64,000 bases of DNA. Origin: Aquabacterium sp. Lineage in GTDB: Bacteria > Pseudomonadota > Gammaproteobacteria > Burkholderiales > Burkholderiaceae_C. A program made the translations under genes and the position numbers. Numbering within the stretch: position 1 is the first letter of the stretch; each line of letters opens with the position of its first letter. Where the stretch lies: positions 1 through 64,000 of the forward strand of contig NZ_JACPYU010000020.1 in the NCBI RefSeq assembly GCF_016195855.1, read 5' to 3'. Shown one piece after another: positions 47,566-56,614 of the stretch. The notes beneath the pieces were generated by a model. It saw only the letters and a program-made list of their open reading frames with translations. It was not told where the DNA came from and ran no database searches.

Positions 47566-49488
47566 ATGTCTTCGCTCATCCATTCGATGATCATGGGGAC
47601 GCCCACCACTCACCGTCGCCCCTCGGTCGCAGCCCAGTTGCTGTCCACCGCCGGTCTGGCCCTCGGTATTGCGTTGTCGTCCTCGCCACATTCTTCTGCC
47701 CAATGGCCGGGCGCACTGATCGCCAGCGCGGCGGGCTTGACCATGTGGCTCAGCCACAGGCGCATGTGCAAGACGCTGCAGAAAACCTTGCAGACCGAAA
47801 GGCTCTGGCAAGCCGTCGCGAAAGGCTGCGAGGTTGGCATCGTGATGCTGCAACCCAGACGGGGCCCGCTTGGCCGCTTCATGGGTTACCAGATTGCCCA
47901 GTCCAATCAGCAAGCCCATGCCTTGTTGAGTGCCAATGCGGCGCCACTCCAGGGCCAGATGCTGGTGGATGTGCTGCCATCGCAGCTGCAGCATGGCTTC
48001 CTGCACCGCGTGAACGCGGCCATCGAGTCAGGGCTCCCCCAGATCGAAGAGCACGCTTATGTGCGCCCGGGCGATCAACGGGCAACACGCTGGCTGCATC
48101 ACCAGATCATCCCGATCGACGGCGGTGTGGCCCTGGTGTCGCGCGACACCACAGAAGCGCACCAGGCCATGAACGTGGCCCGCGAGCGCGAGGCGTTTTA
48201 CCGCACGCTGGTGGACTGCCTGCCCATGGCCGTCTTTGCGCGCAGCACCCGCCCGAGCAGCGCCGGTGAATATGTGGTGTGGAACAAAGCCTCCGCCGAG
48301 ATCATGCAATTGCCGGCCGACAAGGTGCTGGGCCGCAAGGCCAACGGGCTGTTGCCATCAGAGATCACCCGCCGCGGCGACGAGCAGGATCTGGCGGTGC
48401 TGCGTGACCCTCGCATCCACCACTTTCCCAATCTGGTGTACCGCACACCCAATGGCGAACGCATCGTGGACTTGATCAAGGCGCCGGTGTATGGGGTGGA
48501 CGGGGAAGTTGACCACATCCTGTCCATTGCCCACGATGTGACCGCCCAGCGAGAGGCCGCGGAGCAGCTCAAGCTGGCCTCGCGCGTGATCGACGAGACC
48601 GGTGATGCGATCGTGGTGAGCGACGCCGTTGACCGCATCGTGATGGTCAACCCGGCCTTCCTCAACCTGACGGGCATGACACCGGCCGAAGTCATCGGGC
48701 GCAGCGCCGAGTTGCTGGGTATGTCGCCGCTGCGTGAATCCCACCTGCCGGGCGTGACACAAGCACTGCATGGCAGCCAGCGCTGGTCGGGCGAAAGCCA
48801 TCAGGTCTGCCAGGACGGGCGCCAGCTTGACACCTGGTTGAGCGTGAGCACCCTGCGCAATGACCTGCAGAAGGTCACCCAGCACATCCGGGTGTTCAGC
48901 GACATCTCGGTGCTCAAGGCCCACCAGCGCGAGTTGGCCGAGCAAGCGCGCCACGACAGCCTGACCGGCCTGCCCAACCGCCGCGCCTTTGGCGAGCGCC
49001 TTGGCCAGGCCCTGGCCCGAGCACGCCGCAATCCGCAGACGCTGGGGGTGCTGTACGTGGACCTGGACGGGTTCAAGGGCGTCAACGACCGCTACGGCCA
49101 TGCGGCCGGCGACAAGCTGCTGGCCGAGGTGGCCAAGCGCCTGCTGACCTGTGTGAGGCTGACCGATTGTGTGTGCCGCCTGGCGGGCGACGAGTTCACC
49201 GTGATCCTGGAGGGCGCGGGCAACCCGGGTGAAATGGTGCGCATCTGCCAGCGCATCGTCGAGCGCCTGTCGGTGCCGCATGACATCGCTGGCGACGCCG
49301 TGGTGGTCAGCCCCAGCATTGGCGCGGCCATCATGCAGTCCGGCGAAACAGGCGAGGCCTTGTGCCAGCGCGCTGACGCCGCCATGTATGCCGCCAAGCA
49401 TGCGGGCAAGGCCGGGTTCGTCATGTCGAAAGCACCCATCACCTCGGATGCCGAGGATGGCCCACCGCTGCGCCAAGGGGCGATTTGA
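47566..49488 (+). CDS. PAS-GGDEF diguanylate cyclase
   Basis: 640 residues: two short N-terminal hydrophobic segments (about 20-60), then three PAS-like segments (70-200, 205-325, 330-455), the latter two with typical ETGDAIVVSDAVDRIVMVNPAFLNLTG-type cores, and a C-terminal GGDEF domain with AGDEF at residues 540-544 and an RxxD I-site (RLTD) upstream. Ala replacing the first Gly occurs in active cyclases. No EAL domain. Redox or small-ligand sensing via PAS is likely, ligand unknown. The 179-bp gap to the kinase gene holds both promoters. Confidence 0.9.
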   Translation: MSSLIHSMIMGTPTTHRRPSVAAQLLSTAGLALGIALSSSPHSSAQWPGALIASAAGLTMWLSHRRMCKTLQKTLQTERLWQAVAKGCEVGIVMLQPRRGPLGRFMGYQIAQSNQQAHALLSANAAPLQGQMLVDVLPSQLQHGFLHRVNAAIESGLPQIEEHAYVRPGDQRATRWLHHQIIPIDGGVALVSRDTTEAHQAMNVAREREAFYRTLVDCLPMAVFARSTRPSSAGEYVVWNKASAEIMQLPADKVLGRKANGLLPSEITRRGDEQDLAVLRDPRIHHFPNLVYRTPNGERIVDLIKAPVYGVDGEVDHILSIAHDVTAQREAAEQLKLASRVIDETGDAIVVSDAVDRIVMVNPAFLNLTGMTPAEVIGRSAELLGMSPLRESHLPGVTQALHGSQRWSGESHQVCQDGRQLDTWLSVSTLRNDLQKVTQHIRVFSDISVLKAHQRELAEQARHDSLTGLPNRRAFGERLGQALARARRNPQTLGVLYVDLDGFKGVNDRYGHAAGDKLLAEVAKRLLTCVRLTDCVCRLAGDEFTVILEGAGNPGEMVRICQRIVERLSVPHDIAGDAVVVSPSIGAAIMQSGETGEALCQRADAAMYAAKHAGKAGFVMSKAPITSDAEDGPPLRQGAI

Positions 49489-49554
49489 TGCAATTTACCC
49501 GCAATCAAGGGGCGCACCAGTGAGGTGCAAAGCCACATGGAACAGTGGGTTACT

Positions 49555-49566
49555 GGTATAAATACC
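49555..49566. promoter_or_regulatory. Inverted repeat upstream of ndh
   Basis: GGTAT-AA-ATACC in an AT-rich island (TACTGGTATAAATACCTAG) 69 bp before the NDH-2 start, in otherwise GC-rich surroundings. Candidate promoter or regulator site. Confidence 0.35.
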
Positions 49567-49634
49567 TAGTTCTTTAGGACGCTGGGGCGGAAGCTGCCCG
49601 GCGCCTGTTCGTCCCACCTTCCCTCTTGTCGCGC

Positions 49635-51158
49635 ATGACCCTATCTACCTCGTCGTTTTCTGGTACCGGATCAACCCCAGCGCAGCAAAAACCCCGTGTC
49701 GTGATCATCGGCTGCGGTTTTGGCGGCCTGGAGGCGGCCAAAGCTTTGTCCAGCGCCGACGTCGAGATCGTGGTCATCGACCGGACGAACCACCATCTGT
49801 TCCAGCCCCTGCTCTACCAGGTGGCCACAGCAGGTTTGCCCGCACCGGCGATCGCCGGCCCGATTCGGCACATCCTGCGCAAGCAGATTGCGCGTGGCAA
49901 CCTGACGGTGTTGATGGGCGAAGTCACCTCCATCGACACGGCATCGGACTGCATCGTGCTGGATGGCGGAGAGCACATCCATTATGACCACCTGATTCTG
50001 GCCGCTGGCGCGACCCACAGCTATTTTGGCCGCGACGACTGGGCGAAATACGCCCCGGGCCTCAAGACACTGGGGGATGCCTTCACCATCCGCCGCCGCG
50101 TGCTCACGGCCTTCGAGCAGGCCGAACGGGAAACCGACCCTGCCAAGCGCGAACCCTGGCTGACCTTTGCCGTGGTGGGCGCAGGCCCGACTGGCGTGGA
50201 AATGGCCGGCACCATGGCCGAGATCGCCCAGCAGACGCTGAGCACCGAGTTCCGCCGCATTGATTCGCGCATGGCCCGCATCATCTTGCTGGAAGGCGCG
50301 CCCCGTGTGCTGGGCACCTTCACGGAAGACCTGTCCAAGCGCGCCAAGGAGCAACTGGAGATGCTGGGCGCCGAGGTGCTGACCGGCGCCAAGGTCACCA
50401 ACATCACGGCCTTCGGCATCCACTACGACATCCACGAAACCCAGGCCGACGGCAGCACCAAGACCACCTCGCACTTCCTGCCCAGCCGCACGGTGGTGTG
50501 GGCCGCGGGTGTGGCCGCCTCGCCGCTGGGCCGCGCCCTGGCCAAGAGCACGGGTTGCCAGCTCGATCGCGCCGGCCGCGTCATCGTGCAACCTGACCTG
50601 ACGATCCCCGGGCACAGCAACATCTATGTGGTGGGCGACCTGGCCTCGGCCAAGAGCTACCTGGACCCCAAGCACCCGACGCCTGTTCCCGGCGTGAGCC
50701 CGGGCGCCAAGCAGATGGGCCGCAAGGCGGCGTTCAACATCATGCGGCGCATGAAGGGGCTGGAGCCTCAGTCCTTCCGCTACTTCGATTACGGCTCGAT
50801 GGCCACCATCGGCAAGCGCGCGGCCGTGGCCATGCTGGACATCCCCTTCATCAACAAGCAGATCAAGTTCAGTGGCTTCTCGGCCTGGCTGTTCTGGCTG
50901 TTCGTGCACGTGTACTTCCTGATCGGCTTCCGCAACCGCACCGTGGTGATGATGGACTGGGCCTGGGCCTATTTCACCTCGCAGCGCCATGCACGCGTGT
51001 TCCCGGACCCACACGCGCTGGAGCCCAACGCGATGCTGGTGCGTGTGGCACCGCCGCCCGTGCCGCCGGTCAGCGTAACTGCCGCCACGCCGGTGGTCAC
51101 GTCGGCACCCTCGGGCGCACCTGGCCCCGCCGGCGCACAGCCTTCACCGGCGCGCTGA
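49635..51158 (+). CDS. ndh: Type II NADH:quinone oxidoreductase
   Basis: 507 residues. Single-subunit, non-proton-pumping NADH dehydrogenase on the inner membrane. FAD motif VIIGCGFGGLEAA, quinone-site region HHLFQPLLYQVA, NADH Rossmann motif VVGAGPTGVEMAG, second FAD contact IYVVGDLA, and C-terminal amphipathic/hydrophobic anchor (FSAWLFWLFVHVYFLIGF). The last 60 residues are a Pro/Ala/Val-rich extension beyond the usual family end. ATG at 49635 preferred over TTG at 49626. Confidence 0.94.
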   Translation: MTLSTSSFSGTGSTPAQQKPRVVIIGCGFGGLEAAKALSSADVEIVVIDRTNHHLFQPLLYQVATAGLPAPAIAGPIRHILRKQIARGNLTVLMGEVTSIDTASDCIVLDGGEHIHYDHLILAAGATHSYFGRDDWAKYAPGLKTLGDAFTIRRRVLTAFEQAERETDPAKREPWLTFAVVGAGPTGVEMAGTMAEIAQQTLSTEFRRIDSRMARIILLEGAPRVLGTFTEDLSKRAKEQLEMLGAEVLTGAKVTNITAFGIHYDIHETQADGSTKTTSHFLPSRTVVWAAGVAASPLGRALAKSTGCQLDRAGRVIVQPDLTIPGHSNIYVVGDLASAKSYLDPKHPTPVPGVSPGAKQMGRKAAFNIMRRMKGLEPQSFRYFDYGSMATIGKRAAVAMLDIPFINKQIKFSGFSAWLFWLFVHVYFLIGFRNRTVVMMDWAWAYFTSQRHARVFPDPHALEPNAMLVRVAPPPVPPVSVTAATPVVTSAPSGAPGPAGAQPSPAR

Positions 51159-51263
51159 ACAGGCGCGCTGGCCAGGTGGCCAGGCGTCAGACACCTGCCA
51201 CCGCTTCTCCCCGGCCAGCCCATGGCCGGGCGGCTCGTGGCAACATGGGGGCCTGTGTTTTAC

Positions 51264-53165
51264 ATGCGCGCACTCCGGCGCGGCCCCCACCCCGTGAATG
51301 CTCCCGCACCCAGCCCCATCGCCGCACGACTGCAGGCCCTGCGCGCCCGCCTGACCCAACAAGGCTGGCAAGCCGCGCTGATCCCCAGCAGTGACCCCCA
51401 TCTGTCCGAGTACCTGCCAGAACGCTGGCAAGGCCGAGTGTGTTTCAGCGGTTTCACGGGCTCTTCCGGCACGCTGCTGGTGTCGCCCACCCGCGCCGCC
51501 GTGTTCACGGACAGCCGCTACTGGGAGCAGGCCGAGACCGAATTGGCCGGCAGTGGCGTGGACCTGGTCAAGCTGGATGGCCCGGCCGTGCCGGCCTATG
51601 TGCAGTGGCTTGTCGAACAGCCTGACTTGAATCCGGGGGATGGCAAGGCCCTCACCCTGGCCGTGGATGGCACGGTCATGGGTCTGGCCCAGGCACAGAT
51701 GCTGGCCGATGCCTTGAAGGCCCGCCAATGGCAGTTGCACACCAGGGACGACGTGCTGGATGGCATCTGGCCTGATCGCCCAGGCCTGTCCACCGCACCG
51801 GTGTATGAACATGCCTTGCCCTATGCGGCCACACCTCGATCAGAAAAGCTGGCAGCGCTGCGCCAGGCCATGAAGGACAAAGGCGCCACGCACCACTGGA
51901 TCGCCACGCTCGACGACCTGGCCTGGCTGCTGAACCTGCGCGGTGCAGACGTGGACTACAACCCCGTCTTCCTGGGCCACGCGCTGATCAGCCATGACAA
52001 GGTCGACCTGTTTGTCGGCGAAGGCAAGATCGATGCAGCCTTGCAGGCTCGCCTGTCGGCAGACGGTGTGCAAGTTCAACCGTATGCACAGGCCTTGCCC
52101 GCCATCCAGACGCTGCCGAAAGACGCCAGCCTCTTGATCGACCCCAAGCGCATCACCTGGGGCTTGCGTGAAGCCGTGCCCGAAGGCGTCAAGGTGATCG
52201 AGGCGATCAACCCGAGCACGCTGGCCAAGTCACGCAAGACCCATGCAGAGGCGGCCTTCATCCGCGAAGCCATGGCGCGCGATGGCGCTGCCATGTGCCA
52301 GTTCTACGCCTGGCTGGAGCAGGCGCTGGGCCACGAGCACATCAGCGAGCTGACCATCGACGAGCGCCTGAGCGCCGAGCGTGCCAGGCAGCCCGGCTAT
52401 GTGTCGCTGAGCTTCCCCACGATTGCCGGCTTCAATGGCAATGGCGCCCAGCCCCACTACCGCGCCACACCCGAATCGCACGCCCAGATCAGCACGCCGC
52501 AAGGCCTGTGTGCCGAAGGCCTGCTCCTGATCGACTCTGGCGCGCAATACCTGGGCGGCACGACCGACATCACGCGCACCTGGGCCATCGGCACACCCAG
52601 CGCTGCGCAAAAACGCGACTACACCCTGGTGCTCAAAGGCACGATGGGCTTGTCGCGCATGCGCTTCCCGCGCGGCACCCTGGGCCCCATGCTGGATGCG
52701 GTGGCCCGTGCGCCCATGTGGGAGCACGGCATGGACTTCGGCCACGGCACGGGCCATGGCGTGGGCTATTTCCTCAATGTGCACGAGGGGCCGCAGTCCA
52801 TCTCCAAGGCTGTGCCGGATGCCAACATGGCCATGCAGCCCGGCATGATCACCTCCATCGAGCCAGCGCTGTATCGCCCCCGGCAATGGGGCATCCGCAT
52901 CGAGAACCTGGTGCTCAATGTGCCCCTGGTGCCGCAGGTGCCCGATGCGCCTGTGGGTTCGCCGGAGCATGGCGAGTACCTGGCCTTCGAGACCCTCACG
53001 CTGTGCCCGATCGACACGCGCTGCATCGACCTGAGCCTGATGCGTGACGACGAACTGGCCTGGCTCAATGCCTACCACGCCGAGGTGCACCGCCGCCTGA
53101 TGCCCTTGCTGGAGGGCGAAGCCCTGGCCTGGTTGCTGGAGCGCACCAGGCCGCTGACGCGCTGA
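51264..53165 (+). CDS. Xaa-Pro aminopeptidase (M24B, long APP1-type)
   Basis: 633 residues, the long three-domain form seen in eukaryotic APP1 and many proteobacteria. Two creatinase N-like domains (residues 15-345) precede the pita-bread catalytic domain: LLIDSGAQYLGGTTDITRT (two metal Asp), GHGTGHGVGYFLNVHEGP (His), SIEPALY (Glu) and GIRIENL (Glu). Removes N-terminal residues before proline. Start uncertain: ATG at 51264; a GTG in the 51290s would shorten the tail. Confidence 0.94.
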   Translation: MRALRRGPHPVNAPAPSPIAARLQALRARLTQQGWQAALIPSSDPHLSEYLPERWQGRVCFSGFTGSSGTLLVSPTRAAVFTDSRYWEQAETELAGSGVDLVKLDGPAVPAYVQWLVEQPDLNPGDGKALTLAVDGTVMGLAQAQMLADALKARQWQLHTRDDVLDGIWPDRPGLSTAPVYEHALPYAATPRSEKLAALRQAMKDKGATHHWIATLDDLAWLLNLRGADVDYNPVFLGHALISHDKVDLFVGEGKIDAALQARLSADGVQVQPYAQALPAIQTLPKDASLLIDPKRITWGLREAVPEGVKVIEAINPSTLAKSRKTHAEAAFIREAMARDGAAMCQFYAWLEQALGHEHISELTIDERLSAERARQPGYVSLSFPTIAGFNGNGAQPHYRATPESHAQISTPQGLCAEGLLLIDSGAQYLGGTTDITRTWAIGTPSAAQKRDYTLVLKGTMGLSRMRFPRGTLGPMLDAVARAPMWEHGMDFGHGTGHGVGYFLNVHEGPQSISKAVPDANMAMQPGMITSIEPALYRPRQWGIRIENLVLNVPLVPQVPDAPVGSPEHGEYLAFETLTLCPIDTRCIDLSLMRDDELAWLNAYHAEVHRRLMPLLEGEALAWLLERTRPLTR

Positions 53166-53196
53166 GCGTCGCGGCGTAGTACCGGGCCTGACTGAG

Positions 53197-55155
53197 TCAG
53201 GTCGCGATCACCAGGCCCGTGCCCAGCTTGCTTCGGCGGGCGCGCCGGCTGCGGTCACTCACATGGCGCTTGACGATGCGCAGCAGTTCGCCGCGCAGGA
53301 AGGGTTTGGACAGGCAATCGTTCATGCCGGCCTGCAGGCAGGCTTGCTGGACTTCCTGGTGCGTGCTGGCCGTCAGTGCCACGATGGGCACCGGCACATC
53401 GCCGCGTTGGGACTCGATGGCACGGATGTGACGGGTGGCATCAAAGCCGTTCATCTCGGGCATGTGGCAGTCCATGAGCACCAGATCCGCCTCGTGCTCG
53501 GCCAGCCAGTCCAGCGCCAGCTGCCCGTTTTCGGCATGTGCCACCTGCAAGCCCATCTGCTCCAATTCCGTGCGGGCCACGATGGCGTTCACGGGGTTGT
53601 CTTCCACCAGCAGCACGGTGGCGGCCTGGGATGACGCGTCCTTGTGAATGTCCGGGTGCATGTCCATGCTCACGTCCTTGTGCACGGGATCGCTCGCCCT
53701 TGCCGCCTCCACCGGCTGCACATGGCGTGGCGCGGCACTGCTGGCCTGGCGCGCATCCACGGTAGCGGGGGCAGCCTGGGCCACAGCAGGTGCTGATACA
53801 CGCTTCAAGGGCAGAACACAACGGAAGACGGAGCCCTTGCCAGCCTCGCTGTCGCAAGCCAGGTCACCGCCCATGGCCAGGCACAACTCGCGGGCGATGC
53901 TCAGCCCCAGGCCACTGCCTGCCGTCTTGCGCTCGTAGCGGCCGTCCACCTGGTGGAAGGCATCGAACACGCGGTTCAGCTCATGGGGCGGAATGCCGAT
54001 GCCGGTGTCCTCCACCTCCAGGCACACCTGCGGCTTGCCGGTCTGCGCATCGGCGATCTCACGCACGCGCATGGTCACCTGTCCGCGCTCGGTGAACTTC
54101 ACGGCATTGCCCAGCAGGTTGTAGAGAATCTGCTTGAGCCGCCCGCCATCCACCTCGACGAAGTAGTGCTCAGGCAGGTCGCAGGCCATGGTCACGTCCA
54201 GCCCTTTGTCCAGGCCGTTGACCGCCGCCAGGGCCGTCACCTCGCGAACCAGGTCAGACAGGCGAACCGCCGCCGGAGACAGCTCCATGCGCCCAGCCTG
54301 CAGGCGCGAGTAGTCCAGCACGTCATTGATCACGCCCAGCAGATGCTGCCCCGAGGCCTCCAGCAGGTTCATGCGCTCGTGCGCTTGCTGGCTTTGCAAC
54401 TCGGCCCGAATCAGGCGCGACAGCCCCAGGATGCCATGCAGCGGGGTGCGCATCTCGTGGCTCATGGTGGCCAGGAACTGCCCCTTGGCTTGGTTCAGCT
54501 CCTCCGCCTCGCGCAGGGCCGCCGCCTGGGATGAGGTGACGCGGTCATTGGTGAAGCGCAGGAACAGCAATTCGTCCATGCGGCGGTGCGCACGCCCGGT
54601 TTCCAGCCACAGGATGCCGATGAAGCCGGTCACGGTGATGAAGCCGAACAAGCCCAGCACGGAAGCCTGGACAGCACAATACAAGGCCACCGACGTCAAC
54701 ATGGGCACCAGCCAGCAACGTGCGCTGTTGCGATCCACGGTCAGCATGAAGGCGCCGCAGGCCGCCAGCCCGATGAGCACGCCCACCAGCGTGGCCTGCA
54801 CATCGACGTGGCCCTGGATGGGCATGGTCCACAACAGGCCGCCCCACCAGGTGCTGAGCACCAGGATGAACAACTTGACCCGCTTCAACCAGATGGGATT
54901 GCTGCGGTCTCGGGACCGGAAATACCGCAGGCTTCGGTAGATGTGCGAGGACGACAAGACCACCAGGCCGCCCAACCAGATCCAGGCCTGCTGGCTGATC
55001 ACCCCATCGACCAGATAAGCCACCAGGAGGGTGATCAGGCACCCCAGCCCGACGGCGATGCTCGTGCCAAGCGGGATATGGGAGAAAAGCAGCCGGGTCC
55101 GCGTGATGCGAACCTGTTCTGACAATGTTTTGGCGTGAGCTTGATCGGCAGACAT
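53197..55155 (-). CDS. Hybrid sensor histidine kinase with receiver domain
   Basis: 652 residues. Five or six N-terminal membrane helices (about 20-185) without a periplasmic sensor domain, HisKA with phospho-acceptor His233 in MSHEMRTPLHG, HATPase with NLLGNAVKFTERG and DTGIGI plus GSGLGLSI, a linker of about 70 residues, and a receiver domain with Asp562 in LMDCHMPEMNG. The basic C-terminal tail is unusual. No HPt domain is seen, so phosphate must pass to another protein. Similar in layout to the partial kinase at the right end. Confidence 0.92.
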   Translation of the reverse strand: MSADQAHAKTLSEQVRITRTRLLFSHIPLGTSIAVGLGCLITLLVAYLVDGVISQQAWIWLGGLVVLSSSHIYRSLRYFRSRDRSNPIWLKRVKLFILVLSTWWGGLLWTMPIQGHVDVQATLVGVLIGLAACGAFMLTVDRNSARCWLVPMLTSVALYCAVQASVLGLFGFITVTGFIGILWLETGRAHRRMDELLFLRFTNDRVTSSQAAALREAEELNQAKGQFLATMSHEMRTPLHGILGLSRLIRAELQSQQAHERMNLLEASGQHLLGVINDVLDYSRLQAGRMELSPAAVRLSDLVREVTALAAVNGLDKGLDVTMACDLPEHYFVEVDGGRLKQILYNLLGNAVKFTERGQVTMRVREIADAQTGKPQVCLEVEDTGIGIPPHELNRVFDAFHQVDGRYERKTAGSGLGLSIARELCLAMGGDLACDSEAGKGSVFRCVLPLKRVSAPAVAQAAPATVDARQASSAAPRHVQPVEAARASDPVHKDVSMDMHPDIHKDASSQAATVLLVEDNPVNAIVARTELEQMGLQVAHAENGQLALDWLAEHEADLVLMDCHMPEMNGFDATRHIRAIESQRGDVPVPIVALTASTHQEVQQACLQAGMNDCLSKPFLRGELLRIVKRHVSDRSRRARRSKLGTGLVIAT

Positions 55156-55446
55156 GTTGTGGGTCACCCAACAAGGACTAAACAACAACCCCAGGCGACT
55201 GCTTCAGTATCAACAGCTCGTCGCCCCCGCAACACCGTAAACGCCCTTGGGTGCACTGCACAAAAAGGCCCCTGGGCTGCATATCGGCCCCCTCATCCCG
55301 GGGGAACGCACCAGATCCGAGCCCCGGAAAACACCAAACACCGGGTCGCACCATGAGCAGGCACCAGGATCAGGCAGACAAGGCGTGTTGACGCCACCGG
55401 GAGCATCCAATCGACCTCAAATCAGACTCAAATCGCCTGCAGCGGG

Positions 55447-55463
55447 CTGGCATCACTCTTGCG
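55447..55463 (+). promoter_or_regulatory. Sigma-54-type promoter of the guanidine operon
   Basis: CTGGCATCACTCTTGCG matches the -24/-12 consensus TGGCAC-N5-TTGCW, with GG and GC separated by exactly ten bases. The predicted start is near 55474, about 37 bases before the riboswitch. GCACC half-sites upstream (about 55305, 55347 and 55358) and a TGCACTGCAC stretch near 55252 could bind NtrC, but none makes a full palindrome. Confidence 0.6.
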
Positions 55464-55510
55464 TATTCAAAGGCACAGAGAGGAACGGCCCATGGTCGTT
55501 GCTTCGAAAA

Positions 55511-55622
55511 GGTGGCTAGGGTTCCGGTCCCGCTTTCAGCGGGATGTCTGGTCCGAGAGCTGCCGGCCCGAGTCGGCCGTATACCGACACTGGCTCCACG
55601 GCGGGACAAAAGCCCGGGAGGT
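55511..55622 (+). ncRNA. Guanidine-I (ykkC) riboswitch
   Basis: The conserved ykkC blocks are present in order: GGTGGCTAGGGTTCCGG at the 5' side, a P1b-type hairpin (TCCCGC/GCGGGA), CTGGTCCGAGAGC, a second stem (GCCGGCCC..GTCGGCC), and the 3' core ACGGCGGGACAAAAGCCCGG ending GAGG. It binds free guanidinium and turns on downstream genes. It lies 60 nt before the start of the first gene, whose products fit guanidine degradation. The region 55156-55510 upstream holds no gene, only the kinase promoter and the sigma-54 site. Confidence 0.95.
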
Positions 55623-55681
55623 TCGCTTCAGCGCATGAAGTGTCCTCTCACGTGCTTTCAACCTGCCTTGGAGGGTGTCCC

Positions 55682-56599
55682 ATGCGAGCCGACGAACAGC
55701 GTAGTCCGTCATCCGGTGATGAACTGGGTGACAACAGTGCCTGGAGCCATGGTTGCGGCCGCCGCGATCATGGCTCCCCAGGTGCCCAGGACGGCACCGA
55801 CCTCCCCTTCGCCCCCCCAGCCAACCAAGCCTCCAGCCAGGCCGTTGATGCGCTGCCGCATTGGCAGCGCTTTGCGCCCGCACTGCCTGCAGAGCGCGTG
55901 ATGTGGTCAGAGATCGTGCCCGGCGGTGGCCATTGGTCCTACGTGATGCCGCGCGGCAGCCGCCTGCGCATGGTGGCGCTGGATGCCGGTGCCAACCTCA
56001 GCATGGTGCTCTACCACGCCCGCGAAAAGCTGGAGCGCTACAACATGCCGGACTCGCTCAAGGCGCAGCACACGGCCCACTACACACGCGGCCACGTGTT
56101 GATGAGTGACATGGGCCGCGCCCTGGCCAGCATCACCGAAGACAACCTGGGCTGGCATGACCCCATGGGTGCGCTGCTGGACGCCCAGCGTCTGCACGCC
56201 CAATATGGCGAGCGCAGCTTCCACACGCACCGCAACGCCATGTACCGCAGCGGCAAGGATGGCCTGCTGATCGAGATCGGCAAATACGGCCTGAGCCGGC
56301 GTGACCTGATCGCCCCGGTGAACTTCTTCAGCAAGGTCTCGGTCGATGCGGAGGGGCGCTTCCGGTTTGCCACCCAGCACGCTGCCCCCGGGGCCATGGT
56401 CGAGCTGCGTTTCGACATGGACACGCTGATCGCGTTCTCGACCGCCCCCCACCCGCTGGACCCCAGTGCCGAGTACGCACCGGGCAAGGTGGGTCTGGCG
56501 GCCTGGAAGTCCGGCCCCGCCTTGCCCGACGACTTCAACAGGGCCTTCCGCCCTGAGTGCGCACGCGCCCTGCACAACGCCGACATGAGCTACCTCTGA
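55682..56599 (+). CDS. Urea carboxylase-associated protein 2-like (DUF1989), carboxyguanidine deiminase subunit
   Basis: 305 residues. DUF1989 domain from about residue 60 to 300 with RFAPALPAERVMWSEIVPGG, HTAHYTRGHVLMSDMGRAL and FHTHRNAMYRSGKDGLL. DUF1989 pairs beside urea/guanidine carboxylases form the heteromeric carboxyguanidine deiminase (CgdAB), which removes ammonia from carboxyguanidine to give allophanate. The ATG at 55682 has GGAGG seven bases upstream, so the start is well supported and the first 55 residues, polar and low-complexity, are a real extension. First gene after the riboswitch, 15 bp before its partner. Confidence 0.85.
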   Translation: MRADEQRSPSSGDELGDNSAWSHGCGRRDHGSPGAQDGTDLPFAPPANQASSQAVDALPHWQRFAPALPAERVMWSEIVPGGGHWSYVMPRGSRLRMVALDAGANLSMVLYHAREKLERYNMPDSLKAQHTAHYTRGHVLMSDMGRALASITEDNLGWHDPMGALLDAQRLHAQYGERSFHTHRNAMYRSGKDGLLIEIGKYGLSRRDLIAPVNFFSKVSVDAEGRFRFATQHAAPGAMVELRFDMDTLIAFSTAPHPLDPSAEYAPGKVGLAAWKSGPALPDDFNRAFRPECARALHNADMSYL

Positions 56600-56614
56600 A
56601 CTGGAGCGCCCACC

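Noticed and set aside
53187..53201. CCTGACTGAGTCAGG palindrome over the stop of the hybrid kinase
   Set aside because: Short, no loop or T-run on either strand; not enough for a terminator.
55512..55901. Open frame through the riboswitch with an Ala/Pro-rich product
   Set aside because: Overlaps a structured RNA and the DUF1989 gene in another frame; no homology recognised and no ribosome site.
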